DNA of 64,000 nucleotides, taken from the NCBI RefSeq assembly GCF_052857255.1, contig NC_135500.1, forward strand, positions 53,097,272 to 53,161,271, in the 5' to 3' direction. Source of the stretch: Amblyomma americanum (Eukaryota; Arthropoda; Arachnida; Ixodida; Ixodidae). A program made the position numbers and the translations under genes. Below, one piece after another: positions 1 through 10,289 of this stretch. Numbering within the stretch: the stretch's first letter is position 1; every line of letters starts with the position of its first letter. The notes under the pieces were generated by a model. It ran no database searches, was not told where the DNA came from, and saw only the letters and a list, made by a program, of their open reading frames with translations.

Positions 1-106
1 CATATTTCTATAGCTATATCTATTTCGCTTGAAGTAAACTACTTTGAAACAGAGGTGGTTATCGCTTTCTTCGGAATATCCTGAAACGTGTAAGCCATAA
101 GCAAAA

Positions 107-108
<2 letters not shown>

Positions 109-137
<29 letters not shown>

Positions 138-441
138 TTTGGTTTTCGGCGAAAGGAAATGGCGCAGTATCTGTCTCATATATCGTTGGACACCTGAACC
201 GCGCCGTAAGGGAAGGGATAAAGGAGGGAGTGAAAGAAGAAAGGAAGAAAGGGGTGCCGTAGTGGAGGGCTCCGGAATAATTTCGACCACCTGGGGATCT
301 TTAACGTGCACTGACATCGCACAGCACACGGGCGCCTTAGCGTTTTTCCTCCATAAAAACGCAGCCACCGCGGTCGGGTTCGAACCCGGGAACTCCGGGT
401 CAGTAGTCGAGCGCCCTAACCACTAAGCCACCGCGGCGTGT
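109..441 (-). repeat. tRNA-derived SINE (Ruka-like), apparently full length
   Basis: Read on the minus strand, the element starts with a tRNA-like head. The head carries an A-box-like TGGCTTAGTGGTTAG and a B-box-like GGGTTCGAACCCG (seen inverted near 373-430). A body follows with GTGCTGTGCGATGTCAGTGC and AATTATTCCGGAGCCCTCC, and the copy ends in an AAT/TTA run at 107-137. Eight-base flanks, GCAAAAAA at 101-108 and 442-449, look like a target duplication. Such SINEs are transcribed by RNA polymerase III from the internal boxes and depend on LINE machinery to move. The open frames on both strands here are by-products of the repeat. Confidence 0.88.
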
Positions 442-449
442 GCAAAAAA

Positions 450-1168
450 GAAAGTTTAAATTTGGTATCAGTATCCCAAACTGTTATTGTGTCTGACGAG
501 AAATCAGTAATGCTTTCAAACAATAATATTTACATCGCTCTTTTAGCCAGTTCTATGAATGACTTCGGAACACAGGAAGGGAAATTCAAGAAGGACTTTC
601 TGGCGGGCTACTTGGTGCTTGTCGTTCATGATTAAACTGCGCGAAAAATCGGAGACAGACGCAAGAAACTTGTACAAACAAAGAGCGCAGACCCAAATTT
701 TATTCGAAAACGCTTCGAGCATTCCTATTTATACGATCCAAACTACCACATAACTTAGCCGGGATCAAACAAAACATATAAGTTTAACAGTTCAAGGTAC
801 ATAAATCGCGGACCAGCCAGAGAGCCAATCTAAAAACACCTATGTTCGCGTGCCTACACACCCTTGACACCTCGATAAAAGGAGACCGGAAGATAACGAG
901 CCTCAAGGTAAAAATAATGCTTCAAAGAGAACGAATGATGGCAACGACAGAATCATGCATTACGAGCGAAAATTTGCTAAGCAAAAGGGATGAGACGTGG
1001 CACCAACAGCAACAGCAGTGAAAGATGACGGTGCAAAACACACAAAAATTAGCAGAAAAGAAATAAAACAAAACCATATGAATGACACAAAACAAGATCA
1101 AATGCAAAAAGTGTCTGGGAATAATTAAGAACGAGGCTTAAAACGTGAAACCGAGGGTACAAGATGGA
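450..1168. other. Stretch without a recognisable gene
   Basis: Only short open frames (up to 65 codons) occur, none with a recognisable motif or convincing splice sites. I see no repeat shared with the rest of the window in this interval. Confidence 0.5.
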
Positions 1169-1376
1169 GAACTTGTTTTTTTGTCGCGCGGGCGGTAGTT
1201 CTGTTGCTGATCTACTTGATTTCACTGTATGGTGATGGTTTTGGTATTTATGCCCATATCCGGTGAGCCGTATTGTTAAAGTTTCTCGTTCAATAAAGCA
1301 CAGCTGATAGTCCAGTCGTTGTGTTAAGAATTCGTCCTCTTGTCCCTCGTCGGTGTTTGACTGGTTTTTTCGCCTA
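1169..1376 (+). repeat. 5' pseudo-LTR of the Penelope-like element
   Basis: Direct repeat partner of 3961-4172. Shared blocks include GAACTTGTTTT, TTGTCGCGCGGG, TGATTTCACTGT, GAGCCGTATT and TTCGCCTA at the end. It lies just upstream of the coding remnants. A minus-strand open frame across it (1049-1384) also appears in the 3' copy, but this follows from DNA identity and is not evidence for a gene. Confidence 0.75.
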
Positions 1377-1606
1377 TGTACCAAATGGCCCAGATTTCAA
1401 CTCTTTTGCAAAACGTTTCTTCTTTGCTGGGCGTCTTTTTAAGTGTGCACTCACCCGGTGGCTAGGCTACGTTCTGTGTTAGCTAGGTCGCATCTATCAC
1501 TTGCCGAGCGCGTGGGCTCTCCCTCTGCCTCAGGGTCAACTCTGAACCCCACGAGCTCATTGCCTTCTTTGGCCTGCTGGAGCCTTCTTCCGGGCATTGG
1601 AAGCGG

Positions 1607-2095
1607 ATGGTCAAGATTTGGAAGTCTGAGTGCTGGCGACAGGGGAGTATTCTGCATGACTGGTTACGAGTGCTGTGCCTTGTGGGACGCGATGAACTTT
1701 CAGGTGTGCGCTGCCTTCAAGATCACCTCCGCTCGGCTGGCCTAGCGACAGCAGTGTTTTGGAACCAACTAAGCCCACACCTGCCTAAGAAGCAAATAGG
1801 GAATGTAGATCGGGGCTCTGTTACGTCCTTGGGAGGAGCCTCAGTGCCTAAGGATGTTGAGGACGTCTTTCAGAATGGCCCAAAGTACAGCCTGACATCA
1901 AGTATTAAGAGCCATGAGCTTCTCACTACCGTTCGCAGAGTGACTGACAAAGCGCACAGGGATGAAAAACAGCGCTGTCTTTTGATAGGAGTGGACGTCC
2001 TTTTGAAGACGGTTGACAAGGAGTTTAGGCGCAGCAACTGCGTTCTCCATCGTGTCGCCGACCACTTTGTCCAAAATGACTTGACCCTTTTTTAG
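1607..2095 (+). pseudogene. Penelope-like polyprotein, N-terminal region
   Basis: A 162-codon open frame precedes the RT. It holds the GPKYSLT-type motif found near the start of Penelope polyproteins, followed by a polar helical stretch with regularly spaced charged residues. A stop at 2093-2095 separates it from the RT frame that begins around 2121, so the original polyprotein is broken here. No ATG with a strong context was found, and the beginning of the original protein probably lay upstream, around 1450-1600. The assignment leans on the neighbouring RT; this segment alone would not be diagnostic. Confidence 0.55.
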
Positions 2096-2120
2096 CTAAG
2101 CGGGCAAGGAGGGTGGTTTC

Positions 2121-2988
2121 GTGGTTCTTCCGACAAGCACGTTCGGGGAGAAGGCAAGGGCCGCCATGGCGAAGAACTTTGCACCTACCAAAAGGAAGCC
2201 CTCCAAGCTGAAGATAGAAGCAGTGGAGCGCTTGAGAGCTAACAACTTAGATAAACTTGCGCAACGGGTTAAGAACTGCAGCGGGCACCACCTACATGTG
2301 TTCCTTTCTGCCAAAACTCACAAGGCGTGTTGCCCGTTGCGAGCCATTGTTACGCAGGCAGGTTCTTGGCAGAAACTCCTGGGTCAGTTTCTTCAGCGAC
2401 ACTTGACGTCCATCGCAGTGTTGGACCTGTACAGTGCGGTAGGAGAGCTCGGCAAGGGCATCCTGTGGGCCAATGCGGCTTTTCCTGTCGACATTGAGGA
2501 TCTGTTCTACAGCATCCCTCACGACGGAATTTTTGTAGCAGTGCGGAAAGTTATTGAAAATTCCGGGACCGTGGGGTTTCAGAGCACCTGTGGTATGTCA
2601 GTGAAAGCCTTTCTAGAAGTTCAGTTCTTTTACCTGTCTTCCACCACTGTTGATTTTAAGGGCTCCTTGTACCTACAGAAAAAGGGATATGTATTGGCGC
2701 TAGCGTAGCTCCTGTGTTGTGTAAAAATTTAAAGCCAAATTTGACCATTCACTTAAAGGGGTTCTTCTAGACAAGCGTATGCGCACTGTTTCTAGGTTCG
2801 TTGACAATTTCTTGACACATTTAGAGCTTTCCTCTAATGAGTCCCTACCTGTAGTTGTGGAAGACATTTTACATGCTTTTAAAGCTTCCTCCCGCTCTCT
2901 CAACTTCACCCATGAACTTCCTAGCCAACATACCATAAGTTCCTTAGATCTGCAACTAGCCTTTTATGAGTACCTCTTGCTGGGCTAG
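2121..2988 (+). pseudogene. Penelope-like reverse transcriptase, catalytic core
   Basis: Codons around 2300-2440 read FLSAKTHK and then a PLRAIVT segment, matching the Penelope template-binding region. DIEDLFYSIPHDG at about 2490-2525 is the motif A region. After a frame change at about 2705, RFVDNFLTH (2794-2820) is where the catalytic YVDDFL box should be. The second catalytic Asp is Asn here, so this copy should be inactive. FTHELPSQHTIS and the LDLQLAF block (to about 2965) continue the family pattern. The frame is then interrupted by the fold-back insertion, beyond which the protein resumes with FYDDGHL at about 3184. Confidence 0.8.
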
Positions 2989-3181
2989 CTGGTGTAACAT
3001 TGTGTAACAAAAGTAAAAAGAGCGCTAATTTTTACGCACACAGAAAGACCAGACAGGACGGGCGCTGTCCCATCTGCGGACAGCGCCCGTGCTGTCTGGA
3101 CATCCTGTGTAGTTTATGTAAAATTATGTTTTTACTTATTATTATGTAAAATTATGTTTTTACTTTTGTTACACAATGTAA
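2974..3181 (+). mobile_element. Fold-back insertion FB1 (head plus long hairpin) inside the Penelope RT
   Basis: The insertion interrupts the RT reading frame between LDLQLAF and the SPRSKK block. The target duplication appears as CCTTTTATGAGTA (2961-2973) and CCTTCTATGACGA (3182-3194), 10 of 13 identical. The head reads TGCTGGGCTAGCTGGT. It is followed by an outer inverted repeat, with GTGTAACATTGTGTAAC on the left and GTTACACAATGTAAC on the right. An inner 22-bp hairpin has arms at 3049-3070 and 3078-3099, one mismatch and a 7-base loop. There is no coding potential. The head resembles those of the insertions at 15339 and 44603. Confidence 0.7.
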
Positions 3182-3194
3182 CCTTCTATGACGA

Positions 3195-3493
3195 TGGCCA
3201 TTTATGATGCATGTTTTCACCTAGGAGCAAAAAAGCATCGTTGCCTATGAAATCCGCTTATTTGAACATTCTGAAAAGATGAATTGCTATGACTAGTTTC
3301 CGCAATGCTCTGGAAAAGTGGCCACCACGCTATGAAGAGCAGCTTCGAAAAACAACTCCTACGTTTGCAGCCAGCGGGGTTTCCGAGAGTCCTCCTAAAA
3401 GGGGTAGCTGAATCCCTTCTTCAGAGGGTCAAGAAGAAAGAAGAGAATGAGAGCAGGTTTGATGTCGTTGCCGATGAACAAAAAAAGTTTTGA
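3195..3493 (+). pseudogene. Penelope-like polyprotein, RT-to-endonuclease linker
   Basis: Immediately after the fold-back insertion, a frame around 3205-3300 reads SPRSKKAS and then SAYLNILKR. This matches the conserved SPRSKK-LP-SAHSKLVKR block of Penelope elements, with one in-frame stop. The open frame 3305-3493 then gives a basic, lysine-rich segment ending near 3493. Stops and frame changes show that it is a relic. Confidence 0.65.
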
Positions 3494-3532
3494 AGTTATG
3501 CCTTATGTGCAGGGGCTAACCCACATTATTAA

Positions 3533-3903
3533 GTGCAGGTAAGCAGGGCGTTACCGTTCTATTCTCTGCTCCCTGCAAGCTCTCGGGACTGTGCTCGTGT
3601 ATATCCCGAGACAAATCGAGAAGTTGTACGACGAAGCATTGAAATTTTTTTTCAACAAAATGTTGCACAGGAGCAGTGTATAAGCCCCCCCCCCCCCCCC
3701 CCTGCGAAAAGGTTTACATCGGCCAAACTGACCGGTGTATCAATGAAAGGCGGCGCGAATACTACAAAACATTGGGTTCTACTTGTTGGCAAAACCGGCC
3801 TCGCCACTGTCGCGAGTGTGGCTGCTACCCGCTCTTCGGCAATGTAAGTATTTTTGGCAGAGGCAGAAGGAGAGAAGAACGCGAAATTTTAGAAGCCTAC
3901 TAA
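3533..3903 (+). pseudogene. Penelope-like GIY-YIG endonuclease domain
   Basis: KVYIGQTDRCINERRREY (about 3709-3765) is the core of the GIY-YIG endonuclease that nicks target DNA for Penelope elements, including the conserved Arg. A downstream CRECGC segment fits the Cys-containing tail. The residues just before it are replaced by a run of about 17 C (3685-3701) read as proline, where the family usually has a Cys-Gly-Lys lead-in. The frame ends at 3901-3903, then similarity continues out of frame (TTSVRLLEKELVFL) into the 3' repeat. Confidence 0.78.
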
Positions 3904-3960
3904 AGCAGGTTGCATGGGAAAGATTGCGTTAGCACAACTTCGGTACGCCTCCTAGAAAAA

Positions 3961-4172
3961 GAACTTGTTTTCTTGTCGCGCGGGAGAGAGTTGTGTTGCT
4001 TATCTATTTGATTTCACTGTCCAGTGATGGTTTCGGTATTGATGCGCATGTACTATGAGCCGTATTCGGAAAGTGTGTCATTAAATAAAGCTCAGTTGAC
4101 AGTCCTACTCGTCGTTGTGTTTTGAATTCCTCCTCTTGGCCCTCGTCTGTATTGGAGTGGTTTCTTCGCCTA
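3961..4172 (+). repeat. 3' pseudo-LTR of the Penelope-like element
   Basis: Direct repeat partner of 1169-1376, with scattered substitutions and small indels. A hammerhead ribozyme, common in this class, was looked for on both strands and no complete core was found. 4173-4439 beyond it holds nothing recognisable. Confidence 0.75.
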
Positions 4173-4439
4173 AATAAAGAGCAGGTGCTTTCAAACGCTA
4201 ACAAACTAAACAATACAGATTGTCGCATAGCTCAGGACTACTCACCCAACAGCCGTTAAGCAAGCAAACATCTAGTCGAACATGGCATGTCACAGAAGGA
4301 AAAATTTAAGCCCCGTCATGATAAGCTCATCATCAATAGCAAAGTTCATGTGTATAAACACGCCACGCAAAAAGTAGTTACGCGATAACCTTAGCTAGAA
4401 CATACCATTGTCACGTTTCCGGTCAATAATGCCATTTCA

Positions 4440-5136
4440 TTCCTGTACATTAACATGTGCAGTATACTGATTCACAAACTTCGCAGCCTCATCGACAGAA
4501 CAGAAAGCAAGGTTCTCGTACTAACAGAAAGAAGGTTAAATTCATCTATCCAAGACGCAGATGTTCTTTCATTTCTTCCTGGTTTCAGTGTTTTCCGGCG
4601 TGACCGCGAAGACAGACGCGGCGGTGGTGTACTAATAGCTACTGATTGCAGACTTAATTGCACTGTTATTACCATAAACTGTCGTTAAGAAGCCGTGTTT
4701 GTAATCTGTAGCTTGTTATACCAACCTATTGTTATTGGAGCCTGATATCGACGCCGTGACGCAGACGCTTCCCTATGCAACCACTTCCATGTTACGCTTC
4801 AAACATTAACTTCATCATGCACCCAAGCTTCTGTTCTCCTTTTTAGCGTTGTTTAACTTCCCTGGTACCCCACGGCGTGACTTCACATTAACAACTGAAA
4901 AAAATAACACTGAACGTGACTTCGTCAATGCATGCCTTACCTTCGTTTTAGCGCAGCTCGTTTCCATCCCTACTACAGAAGGTATCAATTCGACGAACAC
5001 ACTAGATTTGATACTAACTTTACAGCCTGATGTCATCTCGAATCTTACGTACTTGCCTGCGATCAGCGATCATAAAATACTGCATGCCTCATTCGATTGT
5101 CAACTGCATCAGGCAAGGAAAATAAAAAAGTGCTAA
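4440..5136 (+). pseudogene. LINE A endonuclease remnants
   Basis: The frame at 4455-4688 reads VLVLTERRLNSSIQDADVL and then FRRDREDRRGGGVLIA. These are the LTETWL and RRGGGVL landmarks of LINE AP endonucleases; the catalytic Glu of LTE is kept. The frame at 4849-5136 resumes with FVNACLTF, NTLDLILT and PAISDHKI, the last holding the catalytic SDH. The region between, including the GDFN motif, is out of frame. Confidence 0.75.
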
Positions 5137-6119
5137 CACTCTACCACAAAGGCGATTACGGAAGCATAGACGAGAAGCTACCGCAGCTCAGCGCGTCGCA
5201 TATAATAGATTTTAGTAATGTTTCATAGATACTAACTAGTCGTTTTTCAAAAACAAACTTTACCAACTCATTGACGCACCCATTCCCACTGTAGCCGTAA
5301 CTGAGCGGCAAACATCCCCATCATTCAACATTACTCTTAAAAGTCTAAACAACAAAAATAAAAAGGCTTTATCGAGCAGCTAAACGCCTGAAGATGTCAT
5401 CAGCTTGGAAAAAATACCACATAATCTACAAAAAGTTTCAATCACTCGCCGCCAAAACCAAGCGCACTTTCTATTCCACAACGTTGCCCTATATGCTACG
5501 CACCAATCCCAGGTAATATTAGAAATCTATTAACCCATCTAACTGTAATCAATTAGCTCTAGTCGATAGCGACAGGAATCCTATTTCTGACCACGAATTT
5601 TCTAAAGCACTTAATTCTGTACTTTCGTTACACAGTACAATCATCCAGTCACGCCGAGCGTAACGTTTCATGCTACGGCATCGCGAAACTAATCGAATCA
5701 TTTAAGTGTCATCGTCAGCCGGCATTGACGGCATCAGTTCTAAACTGCTGAAAAAACACTAAAAACATTACGAGAATTATTGTTCCGCACATATTTCCGC
5801 ATTCATTACCGTCCGGAGTGATGCCACATGACTGGAAAATAGGCAAGTAAAAAAAACAGAAAATAAAGGGTTCCCCTTCTTCATGAAATAGTTATCGTCC
5901 CATATCACTTACTAGCATTTGTTAAAAACTAATGGACCACGTTGTTTACTCACATAATTTATTTCTGATAGCAAATCTCATTCATGCTAATGAACATGGT
6001 TTCCGGATAGGTATGTCATGTGACACACAACTGGCTGCATTCACCAATGACAGGAGTTGTAATGTAGTTAGTAAGGCAGAAACTTGGGCTAGTTGGATAT
6101 TGTAATGTAGAACTTAGCA

Positions 6120-6540
6120 CACAAGTGGATGCATTATTTCTTGATTTCAAAAAGCTTTTGACAAATATCACCATGAGCGGCTTTTTAATAAACTCTCATG
6201 TTTAAATATTTAACCCATCGCTCTTGATTCGATACGATACTTTTTTTCTAACCGGCAACGGTTTTTATATGCTAATCGACACTGCTCTGCTTTGACCCCT
6301 GTTGCTTCCGGTGTGCCACAAGCTATAGTACTCGGACCTTTGCTATTTCTAATGTATGTACATTGAATACCTGCCGGCTCGCACCACATCTAATATGCGG
6401 TTATTAGCCGATGACTGCGTTATCTATAGACATATCAATAACAGCCACGATACCTTTATATTGCCAGGAGGTTTAAATTACATTGAATCATGGTACAAAA
6501 AATGGCTGATGTCTTTAATTTTAATAAAAGCTCTCTAATT
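6120..6540 (+). pseudogene. LINE A reverse transcriptase remnants
   Basis: In changing frames one can read DFKKAFDKYHHERL (motif A region, about 6143-6185), SGVPQAIVLGPLLFL (motif B, about 6310-6352) and MRLLADDCVIYRHI (motif C, LADD at about 6397-6408). The catalytic Asp pair is kept, but frameshifts between the motifs prevent a continuous protein. Confidence 0.78.
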
Positions 6541-6729
6541 ACATTTCACGGCAGGCAGTCTTATTGCTCGACAAAATACTATATCTCCCACTCATAAATT
6601 TCCGCAGTCACTTCTTATAAAATCCTTGGTGTAACTATTTCCCACTCCCTTAGCTGGTGACCCCACATTTAACATTCTATTGATGCCAACCGCATGCTTG
6701 GTTTCCTATGCCGTAAGTTGCCGTAACCT

Positions 6730-7171
6730 ATTTAAGACTCGTTCATCCCAAACTGGAATACGCATGCCCAGTTTGGGACCCTCACCAGTCAAGTCTTCCT
6801 CTCACCCTTGAATGTGTTCAAAATCTTGCGGCAAGATTTATTCACTCGGATTATTCTCTTCATTCAAGTGTCACCAAACTGAAATCAGAACATAATCTCC
6901 ATCCCTCGATTCACGCCCTAGAATTTTCTGACTATTCCTCTTTCATAAAATTTGATCACTCACCGCAAGGGAGTTAAGTTATCACATCAGCTCATCGCGT
7001 TTCTGATCGCATTGATTACGTCAAAGCCGTTTGCCGGCCGTCCGCACATACTACCGCGCTTCTCAACGCTTTCTTTCCCCAGACAGCAAAGGACTCGAAT
7101 CGCCTTCCTGCCGACGCAGTGCACCAAACTAAGGCAGCTCGCTTCAAGACTTTCATTGAGAAAATTATAGA
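6730..7171 (+). pseudogene. LINE A ORF2 C-terminal region
   Basis: One frame gives VRPKLEYACPVWDPHQ and then AARFIHSDYS, typical of the segment after the RT palm in CR1/Jockey LINEs. It continues to RLPADAVHQTK and ends with a stop shortly before the AAAT run. This 140-codon tail is the best-kept part of the element. Confidence 0.72.
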
Positions 7172-7222
7172 CATGCTGTAACGGCCCACCCATCATTTTA
7201 TACCCAAACAGGGCGTTTGAGG

Positions 7223-7224
7223 AA

Positions 7225-7299
<75 letters not shown>
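7223..7299 (+). repeat. (AAAT)n microsatellite, LINE A 3' tail
   Basis: About 19 near-perfect 4-base units form the terminus of LINE A. Shorter versions of the same tail end other LINEs in the window (9140-9157, 23371-23389, 46590-46606). Confidence 0.9.
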
Positions 7300-7304
7300 G
7301 TAAA

Positions 7305-9157
7305 AGTCCCTCCATTGAGAAGCGTTACTTTTGCTCTGCAAAGTTGTAGAATTCTGATAAATGATGGGAATCCTACTTTCTCGCCGCAGCAAAGTACAAA
7401 GCTGCGCTGAAACACGCCAAGGACTGATTCCTCGATCACTCTTTACCTGCTATGTTAATGAACAATCCTAAACAATTTTTAAGCGTCAACATAAAGACAG
7501 TTCCGCAATACTGATTACACCTTCTCACGGTGTTGCGTTTACATCTAACGAATGCGTTGCTATTCCACTGTTTTTGTAGCAGCTTTCTTTTAATAATGTT
7601 TCTCTTGACAATCGCGGGTGCCCCGTTTTTGATGTTCTGAGCATGGATCCAGTTCTATTGACGTGTGAGGAATTCTGGGCATTATAGAAATCTGAAGGTT
7701 TTACCTGCCCCCGGTTTTTACAACGCTACTTCTAAATTCTTGATTAATGCAAAGTCGTCCTTTTCCGCAATCTTTACTAAATTGTTTGATTTGTCTCTGG
7801 AAACAGGTTGTCTTCTCAGCGATTGGAAAGCTGGGAAGGCGATTCCTCTGCGTAAGTCTGGAAATAAACATTGCCGTGACAACTTTCGTCCTATATTGCT
7901 CACAAGTATTTTCTGTAAAACCGAGGAACATGTCGTACACTCCTATCTTAATTCCTCACCTTAATGAAATTGCATTGTTCAACTGCTTTCTTTTAAACCG
8001 GTCACAATTCGGCACAGCGGAAAACTTCAACTTTGATTTACATTATTTACCTGTCCTTTCTAGCGTGCCTCAAGGGTCCCTTCCTGGAGCTCTCCTCTTC
8101 CTTACCGATATAAATGAGCCGCCGGCTAGTATTTCTTTATCAATTCATCCCTCTCATGATGACTGTGTTATATATTGCTAAATTATTGATGATAATGATT
8201 TCTCTTGCCTTCAGTCCGACCTTAACAGTGCTCTGGATTGGTTCATGTAAGAAATATGAGACTAAACATTGATAAATGCAAGCATGTGCACATTCCTCGT
8301 ACTTCAAATGCATCTTTTACCTATCACATTGACAATGTCTTGAAACTGCGTTATCGGTGTTTGCGTTTCTTCCAACCTGTCTTAAAAAACTGACACTGAC
8401 TTTATCATAAAAAACGACAAACTCATACTACGGTATCTAAGCAATTTCATTCAAATTCATTAAAGCTATTGCTTTACACAACACTGGTACGCTCTAAATT
8501 GGAAAATTTTGCATCTGCCTGGAGCACTGGCATTGAGTAACTCGTTTTCGATTTGGAAGCTGTGTAGAACCACGCGGGTCGTTTTATACTTTGAAACTAT
8601 CATCGAACAAATATAGCGTAACTGCAATTAAATCAGGCTTTTCCCTTATAACTATATCTCGTCGTAGGCCAGTAGCTTCATTATGCATTTTAAATTAAAT
8701 TTACCGCAACAGCTATCAGAAAGAAAAGTTAATAACAAGACCATATTACATCGCAGCACGCATTTATCACTGCCATAAAGCTTCGATTCCATCTTGTCAC
8801 CCAAATGTTATCATGACTAATTAACACCTACAACGTCAGCTGAAATCACCTTCTCTATGAGATCACTTTTATTAGGTAATAACGCATTTCGTAAAGCCAT
8901 TGTTTTTTTTCTGAATGCGTATATGCTTGTTAGGGTCTAAATTTTGCACCTTACTGCCTGGTAGTTGTTATTATTGTCTCTCGCCGAATTTATAAATGTC
9001 ATTTCCTTCCTCTGTATTTGGCGTTTATTTCTATTTACTTTTTTTATTTGTTTCTCTTTTTCTTCTTCCTGCTGATATTGTACTTTTTAATGTATCCCTG
9101 GTTCTCTCTTTAATGCCTCCGGGCCCTGTGGGTGCAAAAATAAATAAACATATATAA
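7305..9157 (+). mobile_element. CR1/Jockey-like LINE B, decayed 3' part
   Basis: It begins directly after the LINE A tail in the pre-RT linker (KYKAALKHAKD, then MNNPKQFLSV). The RT follows: WKAGKAIPLRKSGNKHCRDN at about 7830-7890, then LPVLSSVPQGSLPGALLFL at about 8050-8100. The motif C box reads SHDDCVIYC at about 8150-8178 instead of ADD. The 3' UTR ends with CTCCGGGCCCTGTGGGTGC and AAAATAAATAAA, a stem-loop plus tail shared with other LINEs here. Upstream ORF1 and endonuclease are absent. Confidence 0.78.
7665..8181 (+). pseudogene. LINE B reverse transcriptase remnant
   Basis: Two overlapping frames (7665-7964 and 7747-8181) hold the fingers and palm of a CR1/Jockey RT: LLSDWKAGKAIPLRKSG, DNFRPILLTSIFCKTEEHVV, SVPQGSLPGALLFL and SHDDCVIYC. 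A frame change near 7900 and the altered motif C (His before Asp-Asp) mark it as inactive. Confidence 0.75.
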
Positions 9158-10289
9158 GGTAGGAATTACTGCATGCAAAAGTGAAGAGTGGTTGGATTTT
9201 CCACCTACGTCTTATGACTTTGACCATCTTCTTTGTTCCAGTGTGACAATTCCTGCTGCTTCTTTGGCTCATTCTTTTGTTTCCATTTGCAATGCGCAAT
9301 ATTTTCGTACTACCCAACTAGAATTTTGTCTTTGTTTCGGGTGATTTATTGTGCTCTGCTCTTGCTTTGTATTTTGGCAGTGTTGTTATGTATTATCCAC
9401 TCCCGTGTGAAACAACTTGTCCTGAGCGTCATATAAATGACTGAACAAACGCATTTCTTGTCAGTTAAAACTAGGTGAACGGGGCAACATGCATCGAGTG
9501 TCGAAAAACGCGCTACACGGCACACAGCCCTAAAGATGAAACGACGGAAAAAGCGAAATGCAATGCACTTACCGGAAAAACGATGTGTACGCCTGAGTTT
9601 TGCATGATTTTTGCTCTCTCCTCGAGCACATTAGCCGGCAAGGCTTCTTCACTTGAAAACGCGGACATGTTTCCTGGGCAACTTGTTGAACCGGCGATGC
9701 GGAAGGTAACTCAGACTGTTCGCACGGAGACGATACCAGTCACAGCAAGCCTGCAAGAACTGCGCAGCATGGGTCAAAATTTCCAGAAGCTTCCATGCGG
9801 ATCCTTGAACAATATGCAAAGCGGAAAATTAATGAGAAGACCGCGGTCGCCGGTTTGTAAGGAACCTTGCCTGCTCAGGGATGAATAGGTAATAATTTAT
9901 GGCTTGCTTTGCTCGGTGAATAAAACGCACAGATTTGGATCAGTGAATGGTGGCGGGGCGAGCTTCGTGCTGAAATATAGATTTTGTGCTTGCACTTCCA
10001 GAAGATTCTACCAGAAGATGTGCAATCCACATGACCCTTCTATAGGCACGTTTCAAATGCAAAAATGGATTTCACGTCTAAACTTTCGCCTTCCTTGTTC
10101 GAAAATATTTGTCCGCCCGGTTTCCCTCCGTCGAAACACTGGAAAACTTGCGAAATAAAAACACATAGAAGAAAATTAAGTTTCAGTCGCATTCTAAACC
10201 GCGAATATTGATTGCTAGGCTCATGCTCTAACCACACTGCCGCAAGCTTGGAATGGATGCTTCTGCACACTATGTCTATCAAACTAACA
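9158..10289. other. Unassigned stretch between LINEs, one 137-codon open frame
   Basis: An open frame at 9475-9888 (plus) starts with a GTG codon and has Cys pairs near both ends, but I recognise no domain and see no clear splice sites. A hydrophobic frame at 9233-9436 is AT-rich and probably chance. No repeat shared with other parts of the window was noticed. Confidence 0.4.

Larger units (their letters stand above)
1169..4172 (+). mobile_element. Penelope-like retroelement, decayed, flanked by direct repeats
   Basis: Pieces of a Penelope-type polyprotein read on the plus strand: an N-terminal region, a reverse transcriptase with the KTHK and FTHELP signatures, a SPRSKK segment, and a C-terminal GIY-YIG endonuclease. 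Near-identical ~210-bp direct repeats sit at both ends, as expected for the pseudo-LTRs of this class, which arise from partly tandem insertion. Several frameshifts and stops, a fold-back insertion at 2974-3181 and a poly-C run at about 3685-3701 break the frame. Penelope elements encode no protease or integrase, and none is visible here. Confidence 0.85.
4440..7299 (+). mobile_element. CR1/Jockey-like LINE A, decayed, with AAAT tail
   Basis: Fragments of one ORF2 occur in collinear order: AP-type endonuclease (4440-5136), linker, reverse transcriptase (6120-6540) and C-terminal region (6730-7171). The element ends in a run of AAAT units (7223-7299), a usual tail for this group. There is no RNase H. 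Many stops and frameshifts occur, and the 5' end is truncated inside the endonuclease with no ORF1 visible. Confidence 0.8.

Noticed and set aside
109..441. True tRNA gene
   Set aside because: A and B boxes are present, but the rest does not fold as a tRNA and the sequence continues into a SINE body with tail. The same holds at 11120.
1049..1384. Conserved minus-strand protein across both pseudo-LTRs (NTDEGQEDEF motif)
   Set aside because: The motif recurs at 4004-4228 only because the DNA is a direct repeat. Frames differ downstream, and there are no start or splice signals.
3961..4172. Hammerhead ribozyme in the Penelope pseudo-LTRs
   Set aside because: Penelope pseudo-LTRs often carry one. 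On the minus strand GACGAGGGACAAGAGGACGAA (5' copy) recalls CUGANGA...GAA, but the preceding bases do not match in either copy and the would-be stem II does not pair. No full core was found on the plus strand.
9475..9888. 137-codon novel gene
   Set aside because: It begins only with GTG, lacks splice or promoter signals and shows no motif. It is kept as part of an unassigned stretch.
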